Positions 8,434-17,991 of a DNA stretch of 64,000 nt are shown here, piece after piece. Every line of letters starts with the position of its first letter. The first letter of the stretch is position 1. The notes beneath the pieces are model-generated. The model made no database searches. It was not told the DNA's origin and was given only the letters and a program-made list of their open reading frames with translations. The DNA lies in the NCBI GenBank assembly GCA_002839825.1, contig PGYU01000006.1, forward strand, positions 62,001-126,000. Direction: 5' to 3'. The position numbers were made by a program, and so were the translations under genes. Source of the DNA: Ignavibacteriae bacterium HGW-Ignavibacteriae-1. GTDB lineage: Bacteria > Bacteroidota > Ignavibacteria > Kapaibacteriales > UBA2268.

Positions 8434-9885
8434 ATGGAAAATATTATACTCATTATTTACTTCGTTTCTCTAAGCATTTTGTTTATGTTCGGTATTCACG
8501 GCGTGATTTTGCTTTATTATTATAGCAAAACACATGCTGCAAGTCATCCGGATGAGAAAATGCCTGAAACGTTTCCTCTTGTCACAATCCAATTACCTAT
8601 TTTCAACGAAAAATACGTTGTCGCAAGGCTAATTAAATCAATTTGTGAAATAGAATACCCCAAAGACAGACTTGAAATCCAAGTTCTCGATGATTCTACT
8701 GACAATACAACCGAAATCGCGCAAGATTTAGTCAAACAGTATGCCGCTAAGGGATACGATATTGTATATGTCAACAGAAAAAGTCGCAATGGATTCAAGG
8801 CAGGTGCGCTCAAATACGGGCTCGAATTTGCTAAGGGAGAATATGTTGCTATTTTTGATGCAGACTTTGTCCCTAATAGTGACTTTCTGCTCAAAACCAT
8901 CCCTCACTTTAATAATCCCGAAATTGGAATGGTCCAAACTAGATGGGAACATTTAAACGAAGAATATTCCTTCTTGACAAAGGCTCAAGCTCTCGCTTTA
9001 GATGGTCACTTTGTGATTGAACAACAGGTGCGGAACAAAGCCGGATTCTTCATCAATTTCAACGGTACAGCCGGTGTTTGGCGACGCGAATGTATTTATG
9101 ACGCCGGAAATTGGCAAGCTGATACACTCACTGAGGACCTTGACTTGAGCTATCGTGCTCAAATTAAGGGTTGGAAATTCCGTTTCCTCAATGATGTAAC
9201 TTCGCCTGCTGAATTACCCGCTGACATTAATGCGCTCAAGACGCAGCAATTCCGTTGGACGAAGGGTGCAGTCGAAACTGCAATCAAGATGTTGCCCAAA
9301 GTTTTCAAATCCAATCTTTCGCTGAAAGTGAAGTTTGAATGCTTTGTTCATCTAACATCAAATATTGTGTTTCCGTTCATCATTGTAGTTGCATTGCTCA
9401 ATATTCCACTTGTTGTTATCAAAAACACAATTGGCGGATTTGACGAATATTATTCGATGATGTCAATTTTTGTGCTTGCTTCGGTATCTACATTTTTGTT
9501 TTATACTTATGCCCAAAAAGCTTTGCATTTGGATTGGAGAAATCGTTTATTGCTATTTCCGGTCTTTCTTGCCGGAAGTATGGGATTTGCGGTAAATAAT
9601 TCAAAAGCAGTTATCGAGGCTCTGATAGGCAAAAAATCTGCATTTGCACGTACACCAAAGGAAGGCATCGTTGGGATGCAGAAATCTGACTCAGCCAAAT
9701 CATACTTCCAACGCAAAATTAGTGGCACTGTAATCATTGAATTACTTCTTGCGCTATATTATGTGGCAGGAATCGTTATTTCGGCAGCATATCTCGAAAT
9801 TGCAGCGATTCCATTCCAACTACTCTTTTTATTTGGATTCGGCACGGTAGGATTCCTATCTTTGAGACATGCGCTTGCCAAGTAG
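8434..9885 (+). CDS. Membrane glycosyltransferase, family 2 (cellulose-synthase-like)
   Basis: A 483-residue processive-type GT2 enzyme. One N-terminal membrane helix (about 5-28) is followed by the cytosolic GT-A domain with the conserved aspartates of LDDSTD and FDADFVP, the acidic TEDLDLSYRA motif and the QQFRW motif (QxxRW), then several C-terminal membrane helices. Such enzymes polymerise or transfer sugars from nucleotide sugars across the inner membrane; relatives include glucomannan and cellulose synthases. Product cannot be told. The gene ends at a strong terminator (9909-9940). Confidence 0.9.
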   Translation: MENIILIIYFVSLSILFMFGIHGVILLYYYSKTHAASHPDEKMPETFPLVTIQLPIFNEKYVVARLIKSICEIEYPKDRLEIQVLDDSTDNTTEIAQDLVKQYAAKGYDIVYVNRKSRNGFKAGALKYGLEFAKGEYVAIFDADFVPNSDFLLKTIPHFNNPEIGMVQTRWEHLNEEYSFLTKAQALALDGHFVIEQQVRNKAGFFINFNGTAGVWRRECIYDAGNWQADTLTEDLDLSYRAQIKGWKFRFLNDVTSPAELPADINALKTQQFRWTKGAVETAIKMLPKVFKSNLSLKVKFECFVHLTSNIVFPFIIVVALLNIPLVVIKNTIGGFDEYYSMMSIFVLASVSTFLFYTYAQKALHLDWRNRLLLFPVFLAGSMGFAVNNSKAVIEALIGKKSAFARTPKEGIVGMQKSDSAKSYFQRKISGTVIIELLLALYYVAGIVISAAYLEIAAIPFQLLFLFGFGTVGFLSLRHALAK

Positions 9886-9908
9886 TAAGAAAATTTAGTA
9901 TTTAAAAT

Positions 9909-9940
9909 AGAGACAGATATTATTTTCTGTCTCTTTTTTT
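9909..9940 (+). terminator. Rho-independent terminator after glycosyltransferase
   Basis: A perfect 9-bp stem (AGAGACAGA at 9909-9917 with TCTGTCTCT at 9926-9934) is followed by a run of Ts. Confidence 0.88.
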
Positions 9941-9994
9941 ATATATTTGCAATTCATTGCAATTCAAATTTTTGACTCTTGATTTAGGATTTAG

Positions 9995-10765
9995 GTGGAC
10001 ACAATCAGCCAAGATGATTTAAGAGAATATGACATTACCGAAATACTCGGCATAGCTTGGAATATCTTCCAAGCTAAATACTATCTCTTATTCTCGATTG
10101 GTTTTTTAGTTTATCTGCCGTCGAATATTTTGGTGGCTACAATGCCTCATATCAATATCGAACACCTTTTGGGAGCCGACTATTTCTCAAGATTGGGCTT
10201 CTCGGCTACTTTGATTAGCTCTATGCTATTAGGATTCGGCGGTAATATCGCAATAGCAATTGCAGTGCATCAAATTGTATTTGAGCAACGCGAATCAGTA
10301 AAAAGTGTCTTAAATCAATTTCTATCGAAAATGTTAAGAGACTGGCACGTCAATATATTGGTAATAGGAGTTTTTTTTGTAGCAGCTTTGTTGTGGCTAA
10401 CGTCAATATTTCTAAATGCATTCTTATTTTTGTTAGTTTCAGTGCCTGCAATTGTACTTCTCGTATATTGGGTTTTCGGGATTTATTCGTTCGCAATGCG
10501 AGATTTGAACCTCTATGAATCACTAAAATACAGTTATGCTGTTGTATATGGGCGATGGAGCAAAGTCTTCTTATATACAGTATCATTGTTTTTGTTGTCA
10601 TTAGTGGTCGTTATTTTTTCAGCTATTCCATTTTCTTGGTTAGGAGGAAATGTGATTTTGGAAGTTACTTTCAACACTTTAGTTTCGATTTTGTCTTCGT
10701 TTTTCGTTGTTGCATTCTCAGTTTTCTTCGTTAATTTTGAAGAATCATCAAATAAAAAGCAATAA
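9995..10765 (+). CDS. Hypothetical multi-pass membrane protein
   Basis: A 256-residue protein starting at GTG with about six hydrophobic helices (YYLLFSIGFLVYLPSNILVA, LLGFGGNIAIAIAVHQIVF, a long paired segment near 120-165, and two more to the C-terminus). The short soluble N-terminus DDLREYDITEILGIAWNIFQ and the overall layout resemble the membrane domain found with some glycerophosphodiester phosphodiesterases, but no catalytic part is present. A possible promoter element TATATTTG sits at 9942-9949, right after the previous terminator. Function unknown. Confidence 0.65.
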   Translation: MDTISQDDLREYDITEILGIAWNIFQAKYYLLFSIGFLVYLPSNILVATMPHINIEHLLGADYFSRLGFSATLISSMLLGFGGNIAIAIAVHQIVFEQRESVKSVLNQFLSKMLRDWHVNILVIGVFFVAALLWLTSIFLNAFLFLLVSVPAIVLLVYWVFGIYSFAMRDLNLYESLKYSYAVVYGRWSKVFLYTVSLFLLSLVVVIFSAIPFSWLGGNVILEVTFNTLVSILSSFFVVAFSVFFVNFEESSNKKQ

Positions 10766-10873
10766 ATCGTAAATTTTTACGAAAAAAGTGAAATTTATTG
10801 AATTTAGTTGTAACTTTCTAATAACTTCATGTGTCTTTTAAGTAAGTTGAATTCTGAATTTATTCAAAAGCAT

Positions 10874-10904
10874 TTTGTGGATTTGTGAAAACTTCTTAAC
10901 TTTG
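10874..10904 (+). promoter_or_regulatory. Bacteroidota-type promoter for the T9SS protein gene
   Basis: TTTG at 10874-10877, exactly 19 bases, then TAACTTTG at 10897-10904: a full match to the TTTG/TAnnTTTG promoter pattern used by the primary sigma factor in this phylum. The gene starts about 60 bases downstream. Confidence 0.75.
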
Positions 10905-10963
10905 CTATTTACTATTAGAACATTTTTATATTTATTTTTGTTAAAACATTTTAAGGAAACGTA

Positions 10964-13045
10964 ATGAAAAGATTTATTTACACTTTGCTTGTGATGGCAG
11001 TCTTTCCTGCCCTAATGTATTCACAAGGTATTTTCCTAAACGAAGTACCTACTTCGCCTGCTCAGAATTCCAAAAACGAATCTGAACTTCTGAAAATTAA
11101 ACCGGAAGTCAGCTATGACAAACATTTGGCACCACTTGCTCAAGGTAAATTCAAAGAAATCGGTATCACGATTGACTTGATTTTCAACACTTTTTACTCG
11201 GGCGTAACTCCTTTTGTTTACGAACCCAATTCAGGTACTTTGATTTTTGTACAAACTGATAGAATCAGAGTTCCGGAAGGCGCTGACTCTGCTGCTTTGA
11301 CAGGTATCGTACGAATTTATACTTCACAAGACGGTGGCGAAAATTGGCAAACTCACGAAATTTACCGCAAATGGGGCTCGGTTCCTGTGAATGCTTCAAT
11401 CGCTGTATTAAATCCGAATAATGAAACTAACCCTGCGAACTTTAAGTATGTAATTTCGACAAGATTTTTTGAATTGAACAGATCTTCAGGCACAGATGCT
11501 TATGACGCCAAAGGTGGACTATTTTTGCTTTATGAAGGCAACAACTTTTCATATTTTGAATATCCAGAAGCTGGACCTTTGTCGAATAATCCCGGCACAA
11601 ACCATCTTTGGAGCATGACCAATATGGCTTCATCAAGTGCTAAGGGTGGTAATCACTTTTATGTCAGCGGTTTATTAACTCCTAAAAATGAATTTATTCA
11701 ATACGGATACTATGGTTTCGGTTATATTGAACTCGAAACATCCGATGTTGGTTCATCTATTCCTTCACAATTCAACTACGACCAATTCAAACCAAGTTCA
11801 GGCGGCTTAGGTTCTTCATTTACAAGCCAAATGAATCTTGATGTTGACGCAGAAGGTAATGTATATGCTGCGGTTAATAATCATTTCAAACCAAATACAG
11901 AAGACCAACATCGTGTTGTTGGTGTTGCAAAATCAGTTGACAATGGCAAAACTTTCTCCGAATTCAACAAAATGTCAATATCTATGGTTGATGATTTTGT
12001 AACTTTAAAAGGTGGAAGCACTGCAATTGGTTCGGCTCAACCCGGCTTATATCCTTATGGAGCAAATGGTTTCAGAGTTACAGGCGTAGATGAATACAGC
12101 TTTATTTACAGACTATTTAGTTGGGCTTCAACTGAATCCGGTTCTGCATTTATTGTAGAAGCATATAGAAAAGATGGTCAATGGGGTATAAGAGAAATTT
12201 CAACATTTAATGGAAACAAATGGAGAATTCCATATGTGATTCAAGATACTACTACAGGTTCAGCAACACCAAGAGATGAATTCTTCAATAATTCAAGACA
12301 ACAAGAAGTCCAACTTGCTACTACTGCAGACGGACAATATTTAATTGCAAAATGGATGGATAATCGTGATGTATTAGTTGAATTGGCTGAACCATTTCCG
12401 ACCTTAGTTGGTAGTGGGCAAATTGATTCAATGTTAACTACAGATATTTTCTATTCATATAGAGCTGTCAATGGTACACAATGGTCACCTGCATATAATT
12501 TAACTAATGATGTATGGATGAACAAAGGGACTTGGATTCCAAATATTGTTCCAAGTATCAACCAAATTCCTATCATCGAACATGTAACTGTTAGATTTAC
12601 AAATCCTGCAAATCCAAGAATTGCTTATCCGTACTTCTTGCAAAATTATGTTGTTGAAGCTAGTATTCGTAACCATATTATTGTTGCTACTTTTGATGGG
12701 CTTAATCCGGGCAATATCGGTAACCCACTTATTCAAATTCCTGAAGGTGTCGCCGGAAATGTTAGTGTTGATGAAGAAAATTATAACTTCAGAGTGTTCA
12801 ACATGAACCCAAATCCTGTTGATAACGAAGGCTACATCAACTATCAATTAGATGCTCCAGGTCATGTAACAATAGACATTCACAATGCAATGGGTCAAAA
12901 AGTCATGAACGTACGTAATGCTTTCACAGACCAAGGCTTCTGGCAAGCTAATTTCTCGGCTTCAGAATTACCATCAGGTGCTTATTTCTACACTTTGACC
13001 TTCAATGGCAAATCTGTAACCAAAACTATGCACATTGCTCGTTAA
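10964..13045 (+). CDS. Secreted protein with sialidase-type repeats and T9SS sorting domain
   Basis: A 693-residue exported protein: signal peptide (about 1-20), a long beta-rich body containing two Asp-box-like motifs (TSQDGGENW and SVDNGKTF), which mark sialidase-type beta propellers, and a C-terminal type IX secretion sorting domain from about residue 610 (NMNPNPVDNEG, then SGAYFYTLTFNGKSVTKTM). It should cross the outer membrane by T9SS and be released or surface-attached. No sialidase catalytic arginine triad could be assigned, so an enzyme role is not claimed. It has its own promoter and terminator. Confidence 0.85.
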   Translation: MKRFIYTLLVMAVFPALMYSQGIFLNEVPTSPAQNSKNESELLKIKPEVSYDKHLAPLAQGKFKEIGITIDLIFNTFYSGVTPFVYEPNSGTLIFVQTDRIRVPEGADSAALTGIVRIYTSQDGGENWQTHEIYRKWGSVPVNASIAVLNPNNETNPANFKYVISTRFFELNRSSGTDAYDAKGGLFLLYEGNNFSYFEYPEAGPLSNNPGTNHLWSMTNMASSSAKGGNHFYVSGLLTPKNEFIQYGYYGFGYIELETSDVGSSIPSQFNYDQFKPSSGGLGSSFTSQMNLDVDAEGNVYAAVNNHFKPNTEDQHRVVGVAKSVDNGKTFSEFNKMSISMVDDFVTLKGGSTAIGSAQPGLYPYGANGFRVTGVDEYSFIYRLFSWASTESGSAFIVEAYRKDGQWGIREISTFNGNKWRIPYVIQDTTTGSATPRDEFFNNSRQQEVQLATTADGQYLIAKWMDNRDVLVELAEPFPTLVGSGQIDSMLTTDIFYSYRAVNGTQWSPAYNLTNDVWMNKGTWIPNIVPSINQIPIIEHVTVRFTNPANPRIAYPYFLQNYVVEASIRNHIIVATFDGLNPGNIGNPLIQIPEGVAGNVSVDEENYNFRVFNMNPNPVDNEGYINYQLDAPGHVTIDIHNAMGQKVMNVRNAFTDQGFWQANFSASELPSGAYFYTLTFNGKSVTKTMHIAR

Positions 13046-13072
13046 TTCTTAAGAATTGAATTCCAAATTCAA

Positions 13073-13101
13073 GGCTGTCCATCAGGGCAGCCTTTTTTTT
13101 T
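13073..13101 (+). terminator. Rho-independent terminator after T9SS protein
   Basis: An 8-bp stem (GGCTGTCC at 13073-13080 with GGGCAGCC at 13085-13092, one G-U pair), tetraloop ATCA, followed by nine Ts. Confidence 0.92.
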
Positions 13102-13272
13102 ACTCAAAATAGTACATAATAATCTCTAGAACGATTGATCTACCAAATGTAAAATGTTTGCAATCTCGTTGCGTCAATTTATCCGTTCAGAACGCATTAA
13201 AACTCGATTTTCCGATTGATTATATGCTACAAAATGAAATTAGAATTTTTTTGAAAATTATCACAAAAAAAT

Positions 13273-14391
13273 ATGAAATTTATTGACCTCGATACGCAAT
13301 ACAAACGGCTAAAAAGCTCTATAGACATAGAAATATCAAAAGTTCTTGAGTCAGGCGCCTTCATCATGGGCGGCAAAGTAACGGAATTAGAACAACTATT
13401 AGCCGAATATGTTGGAGCGAAATACTGCATATCTTGTGCATCGGGAACAGATGCTCTTCTAATGCCACTTATTGCTTGGGGCATTGGCAGGGGAGACGCT
13501 GTTTTTACTACACCGTTTACATTCATAGCAACAGCTGAAGTAATTGCTCTAACCGGAGCCACACCCGTTTTCGTAGATATTGACCCAAAATCGTTCAACA
13601 TTGACGCTACTGATCTCGAATTAAAAATTCAACAAGTCATTTCCGAAGGGAATTTAAAACCGAAGGCAATTATTCCTGTGGACTTATTTGGATTAATGTC
13701 CGATTATGCCAAAATCAACGAAATCGCCGTAAAATATGGACTCAAAGTTATCGAAGATGCCGCACAATCGTTCGGAGCAACGCATTCAGGAAAGAAAGCA
13801 TGTAGTTACGGTGATGTTGCAGCCACATCATTTTATCCTGCGAAACCGCTCGGATGTTACGGCGATGGTGGAGCAATATTCACAAATGATCCGGAAACAG
13901 CAATGCTACTGCAATCAATCAGAGTTCACGGTCAGGGCGAAGATAAGTACAACAATGACAGAATTGGCATGAATGGGCGTTTGGACACAATTCAAGCTGC
14001 GATTTTAATTGAAAAGATGAGCATTTTTGATGAAGAACTTATGATGCGAAATAAGATTGCCGATTCGTATTCTTCACGTCTCAAAACTGTTGAAACTCAA
14101 TTCATTCCTGAAGGAAATTCAAGTGCTTGGGCATTGTATTCTGTGTTGGCAAAAAATAGCGAACATCGCCGCATTATTATGGAAAAATTAAGCAGTCATG
14201 GAATTCCGAGTGTGGTTTATTATCCTAAGCCGCTGCATTTGCAAAATGCTTTTGATTATCTTGGCTATAAAAAGGGTGATTTCCCGTTTTCCGAGATGAT
14301 TTCTGAACGCATTTTCAGTTTACCAATGCACCCGTATTTGACCGAAGCGGAAATCGAGCAAGTTTGCGAAGTGGTGAATTCGTGTGAATGA
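13273..14391 (+). CDS. DegT/DnrJ/EryC1/StrS-type PLP aminotransferase
   Basis: A 372-residue PLP enzyme of the sugar aminotransferase family, which places an amino group on keto sugars bound to nucleotides. Hallmarks: an N-terminal MKFIDLDTQY, the cofactor loop ASGTDALLMPL, VEDAAQ-like IEDAAQSFGA with the PLP-binding aspartate, and the Schiff-base lysine in SFYPAKPLGCYGDGGAI. Products of this family feed O-antigen, capsule or protein glycans. The gene stands alone, converging on ftsI with only 8 bases between stop codons, so the pathway is not visible. Full length. Confidence 0.93.
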   Translation: MKFIDLDTQYKRLKSSIDIEISKVLESGAFIMGGKVTELEQLLAEYVGAKYCISCASGTDALLMPLIAWGIGRGDAVFTTPFTFIATAEVIALTGATPVFVDIDPKSFNIDATDLELKIQQVISEGNLKPKAIIPVDLFGLMSDYAKINEIAVKYGLKVIEDAAQSFGATHSGKKACSYGDVAATSFYPAKPLGCYGDGGAIFTNDPETAMLLQSIRVHGQGEDKYNNDRIGMNGRLDTIQAAILIEKMSIFDEELMMRNKIADSYSSRLKTVETQFIPEGNSSAWALYSVLAKNSEHRRIIMEKLSSHGIPSVVYYPKPLHLQNAFDYLGYKKGDFPFSEMISERIFSLPMHPYLTEAEIEQVCEVVNSCE

Positions 14392-14399
14392 TAGCGTAA

Positions 14400-16496
14400 T
14401 TATTTGGAATAAATAATACAATTCGAGCTGCCATCAGAATTTCGCGACCATTTTTGGTCTGTTACGATATTTCCGTTGCCTACAATTTTAGTTTTCACAC
14501 CACCTGCATTCAAAATTGCAAGAGCACTTCTGAGCGGCATTCCTTTCAGCACAACAATTGCATCAGGGCTTTGGACTGTGTCCGTCGCAACGATAGTCAT
14601 GTCAACTATTTTCCCGTTAATTGTTCGGCTATGTGCTTTTGGATTTTGTGCTAACACGATTCCTTGCGAATTGCCCGAATAAGTCAGTCCAAACCCGCGA
14701 TTTTTGAGCAAATTTTCTGCTAATTCGGACTTCAATCCGACAATATTAGGCACTAAAACTGAATCTTTGTTTGTTTTGGTGCTATCCACAAATTTATTGG
14801 CAATTGCAGTTGTTGGATTTGCTCCCGTCCATTTGGAAGCAATTCCTCTGAAAATCGGGGCAGCCATAGCACCACCATATATGCTTGTGCGAGGTTTATC
14901 CAACATCACTATCAATGCTACTTGTGGGTCGTTTGCCGGGAAATATCCCGCAAATGTAGCTGTATAATTTTCCTTAGAATATCTGCCGTCAACGATTTGT
15001 TGCGAAGTTCCCGTTTTGCCACAAATTTCCAATCCGTCAACTCTTGCAGCTTTGCCTGTTCCTCGGCTTACGACGCCTTTTAATATATCAGTCAATCTTG
15101 CAGCCGTTTCCTCCGATATTACACGTCTGACAATCACAGGATTCTGCGAATAGATTTCTCGCCCTTCCGAATCGAATACCGAACTTACTAAGTATGGTTT
15201 CATCAGAGTGCCGCCATTAGCTACAGCACCGTATGCGTTTGCCATTTGGAGCGGCGTCACCGACAGACCATATCCAAAACCCAAATAACGTTTTGTTGAA
15301 GATGTGAAATTTTTGGGTTTGGGCAATTTCCCTGTCACTTCACCGGGGAAATCAACATCGGTTTTGATACCAAATCCGAAATCTCGCAAATATTTGTAAA
15401 AATTATTATCACTCATCATGTTTGCCACAGTTGAAAGTATGATGTTAGATGAATATTCCATTGCTTGTCGGAAAGAAATCCTCCCTAAGGGCTTTACATC
15501 GCGAATTACGTAGCTTCTCATTGTGAGAGTGCCAAGGTGTCCGTCTAATGTATCAGTTTCCTTGATTATATTCTCTTCTAATGCAGCTGCAGCTGTAATC
15601 AGCTTAAACGTCGAACCGGGTTCGTATGTGTCGGTAATCGCGCGCATTCGCAAAAAGGCTGAGGACATGCCACCGGGTTTGTGTGGGTCATAACTTGGGT
15701 ATGATGCTATGGCAATTATTTCGCCAGTTTTAGGGTGTATAGCTACCACTGTGCCGCTTTCGGCACCGGCAATATCTACACCTGTTTTCAATTCATGCTC
15801 GACAATTCGCTGCAAGTCAATGTCAATCGTCAGATTCATCGAATAACCATCGAATGCGGGAATCAATGGCAAATCTGCCGCCGGGCGTAATCTGCCCGCA
15901 CCGTCGCGATTCATTATCATATAGCCATCACGACCTTTCAACAAGCTATCCCACTTGAGCTCTAAGCCGCTCAAACCATGATTATCAACATCAGTAAAAC
16001 CGATCAGCTGCGAAGCAATATTATCATAATGATAAATGCGTCTAGGCTCGCGAATAAGAATCAAACCCTTATCCGAAAATCCTACCAACTTGTCAAACTT
16101 TGTAGGGTCTGCCCTGCGTGTTATCCAAACGAATGATTTTTTCGATGCTTTAACTTTTGAAATAATTTCCGATGCACTGTAGCCGTAATCATGCTCGACA
16201 GCTTTGGCAAATCCTCTCAAATCTTGGATATGACGCGGGTCAATAGCTATCGAAACACTTTCGAAATTTGATGCTATAACTTTGCCGTTACGGTCATAAA
16301 TAATGCCGCGTTCGGGTGTCAGATTGACTTTAGATTCATGTTGGCGTTTAGCTTTTGACTTGTATTCTTCATTGGAAATGACCTGAATATCAATCAATCG
16401 CCAGATAATAATTGCCATTCCGATATTTACAGTAATCAAAACTAACCAGAATTTCCAAAATTTCTTTTGCCTTATTTCATTTTCGGGAGTGTTCAT
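14400..16496 (-). CDS. ftsI: Septal peptidoglycan transpeptidase FtsI (PBP3/PBP2x type) with PASTA domains
   Basis: A 698-residue class B penicillin-binding protein that cross-links septal peptidoglycan. One N-terminal membrane helix (about 15-34) is followed by the dimerisation/pedestal domain (RGIIYDRNGKVIAS) and the transpeptidase domain with the serine motif SxxK in YEPGSTFK, the SxN motif in YSSNI and the KTG motif in CGKTGTSQ. Two PASTA-like modules follow (VPNIVGLKSELAENLL and VVLKGMPLRSALAIL). It starts 6 bases after ftsL. The PASTA extension is more familiar from Gram-positive PBP2x but also occurs in this phylum. Confidence 0.95.
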   Translation of the reverse strand: MNTPENEIRQKKFWKFWLVLITVNIGMAIIIWRLIDIQVISNEEYKSKAKRQHESKVNLTPERGIIYDRNGKVIASNFESVSIAIDPRHIQDLRGFAKAVEHDYGYSASEIISKVKASKKSFVWITRRADPTKFDKLVGFSDKGLILIREPRRIYHYDNIASQLIGFTDVDNHGLSGLELKWDSLLKGRDGYMIMNRDGAGRLRPAADLPLIPAFDGYSMNLTIDIDLQRIVEHELKTGVDIAGAESGTVVAIHPKTGEIIAIASYPSYDPHKPGGMSSAFLRMRAITDTYEPGSTFKLITAAAALEENIIKETDTLDGHLGTLTMRSYVIRDVKPLGRISFRQAMEYSSNIILSTVANMMSDNNFYKYLRDFGFGIKTDVDFPGEVTGKLPKPKNFTSSTKRYLGFGYGLSVTPLQMANAYGAVANGGTLMKPYLVSSVFDSEGREIYSQNPVIVRRVISEETAARLTDILKGVVSRGTGKAARVDGLEICGKTGTSQQIVDGRYSKENYTATFAGYFPANDPQVALIVMLDKPRTSIYGGAMAAPIFRGIASKWTGANPTTAIANKFVDSTKTNKDSVLVPNIVGLKSELAENLLKNRGFGLTYSGNSQGIVLAQNPKAHSRTINGKIVDMTIVATDTVQSPDAIVVLKGMPLRSALAILNAGGVKTKIVGNGNIVTDQKWSRNSDGSSNCIIYSK

Positions 16497-16502
16497 ATAG
16501 CT

Positions 16503-16799
16503 TTATTCGATTACCTGCGGTGCAACATCAGGGGTTACCATATCTAATTCTTCAGTAGCGTAATTGATAATGCGGTCTGCGGATTGCAAATGAATTACTT
16601 GCGATTGAAGTCGCTTATTTTTGTCTCTCAGTTCATTTGCGACCTTTTCCAACTCACGTTTTTGCACAAGCAACCCGTTAATGCTCCGAACATTCGAAAC
16701 AAAAACTAATGCCGCCGCCGCTGCAACAACGATGAACACAAGCACCAACCACCGGTTGTCCTTGAGCCAATCAGTTATTTTCGTTGTAAAATTAAACAT
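16503..16799 (-). CDS. ftsL: FtsL-like cell division protein
   Basis: A 98-residue bitopic protein: short cytosolic N-terminus, one membrane helix (WLVLVFIVVAAAAALVFV, about 17-34) and a periplasmic coiled coil (about 40-75) ending in a short tail. Size, topology and position just ahead of ftsI identify it as FtsL, which with FtsB/FtsQ activates the septal synthase. FtsL is poorly conserved, so the call rests mainly on context. In most bacteria rsmH lies directly upstream; here the divergent rpmI promoter region does. Confidence 0.82.
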   Translation of the reverse strand: MFNFTTKITDWLKDNRWLVLVFIVVAAAAALVFVSNVRSINGLLVQKRELEKVANELRDKNKRLQSQVIHLQSADRIINYATEELDMVTPDVAPQVIE

Positions 16800-16925
16800 G
16801 GTTACAAAATTGCATAATAATGCCTAAAAAAGAAAAGAAAAAGTATTCCCCCATACTAATACAAACATACAAACAAGAAAGATGAATAAAAAACAGAAAA
16901 AAATATAAAATTTGAAAAAAAAGTT

Positions 16926-16955
16926 TTTGTAAATAAAAAAATCTTGCTATTTTTG
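16926..16955 (+). promoter_or_regulatory. Bacteroidota-type promoter of rpmI-rplT
   Basis: TTTG at 16926-16929, 18 bases, then TATTTTTG at 16948-16955, followed by an AT-rich leader to the rpmI start at 17000. Near-perfect match to TTTG/TAnnTTTG. Confidence 0.68.
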
Positions 16956-16999
16956 TAGTTCTCTATTTGAGATGAGAATAATAATAAACAGGATAAACG

Positions 17000-17197
17000 A
17001 TGCCTAAGATGAAGTCAAACGGATCTGCCAAGAAGCGGTTTAAAATCGCTTCAAGCGGGACTATAAAGCGACGCAAAGCTTATGGAAGTCATATTTTGAC
17101 TAAAAAGAGTTCAAAGCGCAAAAGAAATTTGAAGCAATCAGCAGTCATCTGTGATGTTGATGTTCGTAGTGTAAAAAGATTATTAGCAAAAGCCTAA
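17000..17197 (+). CDS. rpmI: 50S ribosomal protein L35
   Basis: A 65-residue, very basic protein starting MPKMKSNGSAKKRFK, the standard L35 beginning, with the conserved KRRKAYGSHIL and KSSKRKRNL stretches. It lies in the large ribosomal subunit. It forms a pair with rplT 68 bases downstream. infC, which usually precedes this pair, is absent: the gene starts straight from its own promoter. Confidence 0.97.
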   Translation: MPKMKSNGSAKKRFKIASSGTIKRRKAYGSHILTKKSSKRKRNLKQSAVICDVDVRSVKRLLAKA

Positions 17198-17265
17198 ACG
17201 GCTTAAATCGGGTAAAAGGGGTAGCGGCTCTCCCTCAGCCCTAAAATATTAGGAGGTTTGTAACC

Positions 17266-17613
17266 ATGCCAAGAGCAAATAATAAAGTAGCGGCTCGCAA
17301 TAAAAGAAAAAGAATTTTAAAGCTTGCCAAAGGCTATTGGGGACTAAGAAAGAATGCTTGGACCATTGCCAAAAATCATATCGAGAAAGGTTTACTTCAT
17401 GCCTTTGTAGGACGTAAATTAAAGAAACGTAGCTACAGAAGCTTATGGATAATGCGTATTAATGCTGCTGCTCGCGAGAACGGCACTACATACTCAAGAC
17501 TTATCCATGCTTTGAAAATGAAGAACATCCAGATGAATCGTAAAATCTTAGCAGATTTTGCAATGAACAAACCGGAAGTTTTCCAAGCGATTATTCGCAA
17601 TGCAATGAATTAG
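17266..17613 (+). CDS. rplT: 50S ribosomal protein L20
   Basis: A 115-residue protein with the usual L20 features: basic N-terminal extension [31 protein letters not shown] and [15 protein letters not shown]20 binds 23S rRNA early in assembly and in many bacteria represses its own operon. The start is set by a strong AGGAGG ribosome-binding site (around 17251-17256), unusual for this phylum where such sites are often weak. Confidence 0.98.
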   Translation: MPRANNKVAARNKRKRILKLAKGYWGLRKNAWTIAKNHIEKGLLHAFVGRKLKKRSYRSLWIMRINAAARENGTTYSRLIHALKMKNIQMNRKILADFAMNKPEVFQAIIRNAMN

Positions 17614-17623
17614 TAGTTTTTGT

Positions 17624-17654
17624 ATTGTTATTTGAAAAATATTTAGTATTTTTG
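17624..17654 (+). promoter_or_regulatory. Possible promoter of the tRNA-secE unit
   Basis: ATTG at 17624-17627, 19 bases, then TATTTTTG at 17647-17654, ending 15 bases before tRNA-Tyr. The downstream box matches TAnnTTTG well; the upstream box has one mismatch. Confidence 0.45.
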
Positions 17655-17669
17655 TAAGCTATGCAATTT

Positions 17670-17753
17670 GGGCAGATACCGAAGCGGTTAAACGGGGCAG
17701 ACTGTAAATCTGCTAGGTAACACCTTACGGAGGTTCGAATCCTTCTCTGCCCA
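17670..17753 (+). tRNA. tRNA-Tyr (anticodon GTA)
   Basis: An 84-base class II tRNA with a long variable arm. Acceptor GGGCAGA pairs with TCTGCCC, the anticodon loop is CTGTAAA and the T arm is GGTTCGAATCC. CCA is encoded at 17754-17756. First of four tRNA genes. Confidence 0.97.
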
Positions 17754-17780
17754 CCACCAACATGTACATTGACAGCTTTT

Positions 17781-17853
17781 GCGGGAGTAGCTCAGTTGGT
17801 AGAGCATCAGCCTTCCAAGCTGAGGGTCGCGGGTTCGAGTCTCGTCTCCCGCT
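17781..17853 (+). tRNA. tRNA-Gly (anticodon TCC)
   Basis: Acceptor GCGGGAG pairs with CTCCCGC, anticodon loop CTTCCAA, T arm GGGTTCGAGTC. CCA is not encoded (TCG follows). Confidence 0.97.
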
Positions 17854-17918
17854 CGAAATTTTCCTTGTCATTCAGCATAATTGCTAAATGGCATCGCGGT
17901 TGCGAGTATTGGCATTAT

Positions 17919-17991
17919 GCTGATGTAGCTCAGCTGGTAGAGCACGTCCTTGGTAAGGACGAGGTCACGGGTTCAAGTCCCGTCATCAGCT
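17919..17991 (+). tRNA. tRNA-Thr (anticodon GGT)
   Basis: Acceptor GCTGATG pairs with CATCAGC, anticodon loop TTGGTAA, T arm GGGTTCAAGTCC. CCA is encoded at 17992-17994. Only 12 bases separate it from tRNA-Trp; in many bacteria tuf lies at this spot. Confidence 0.97.
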
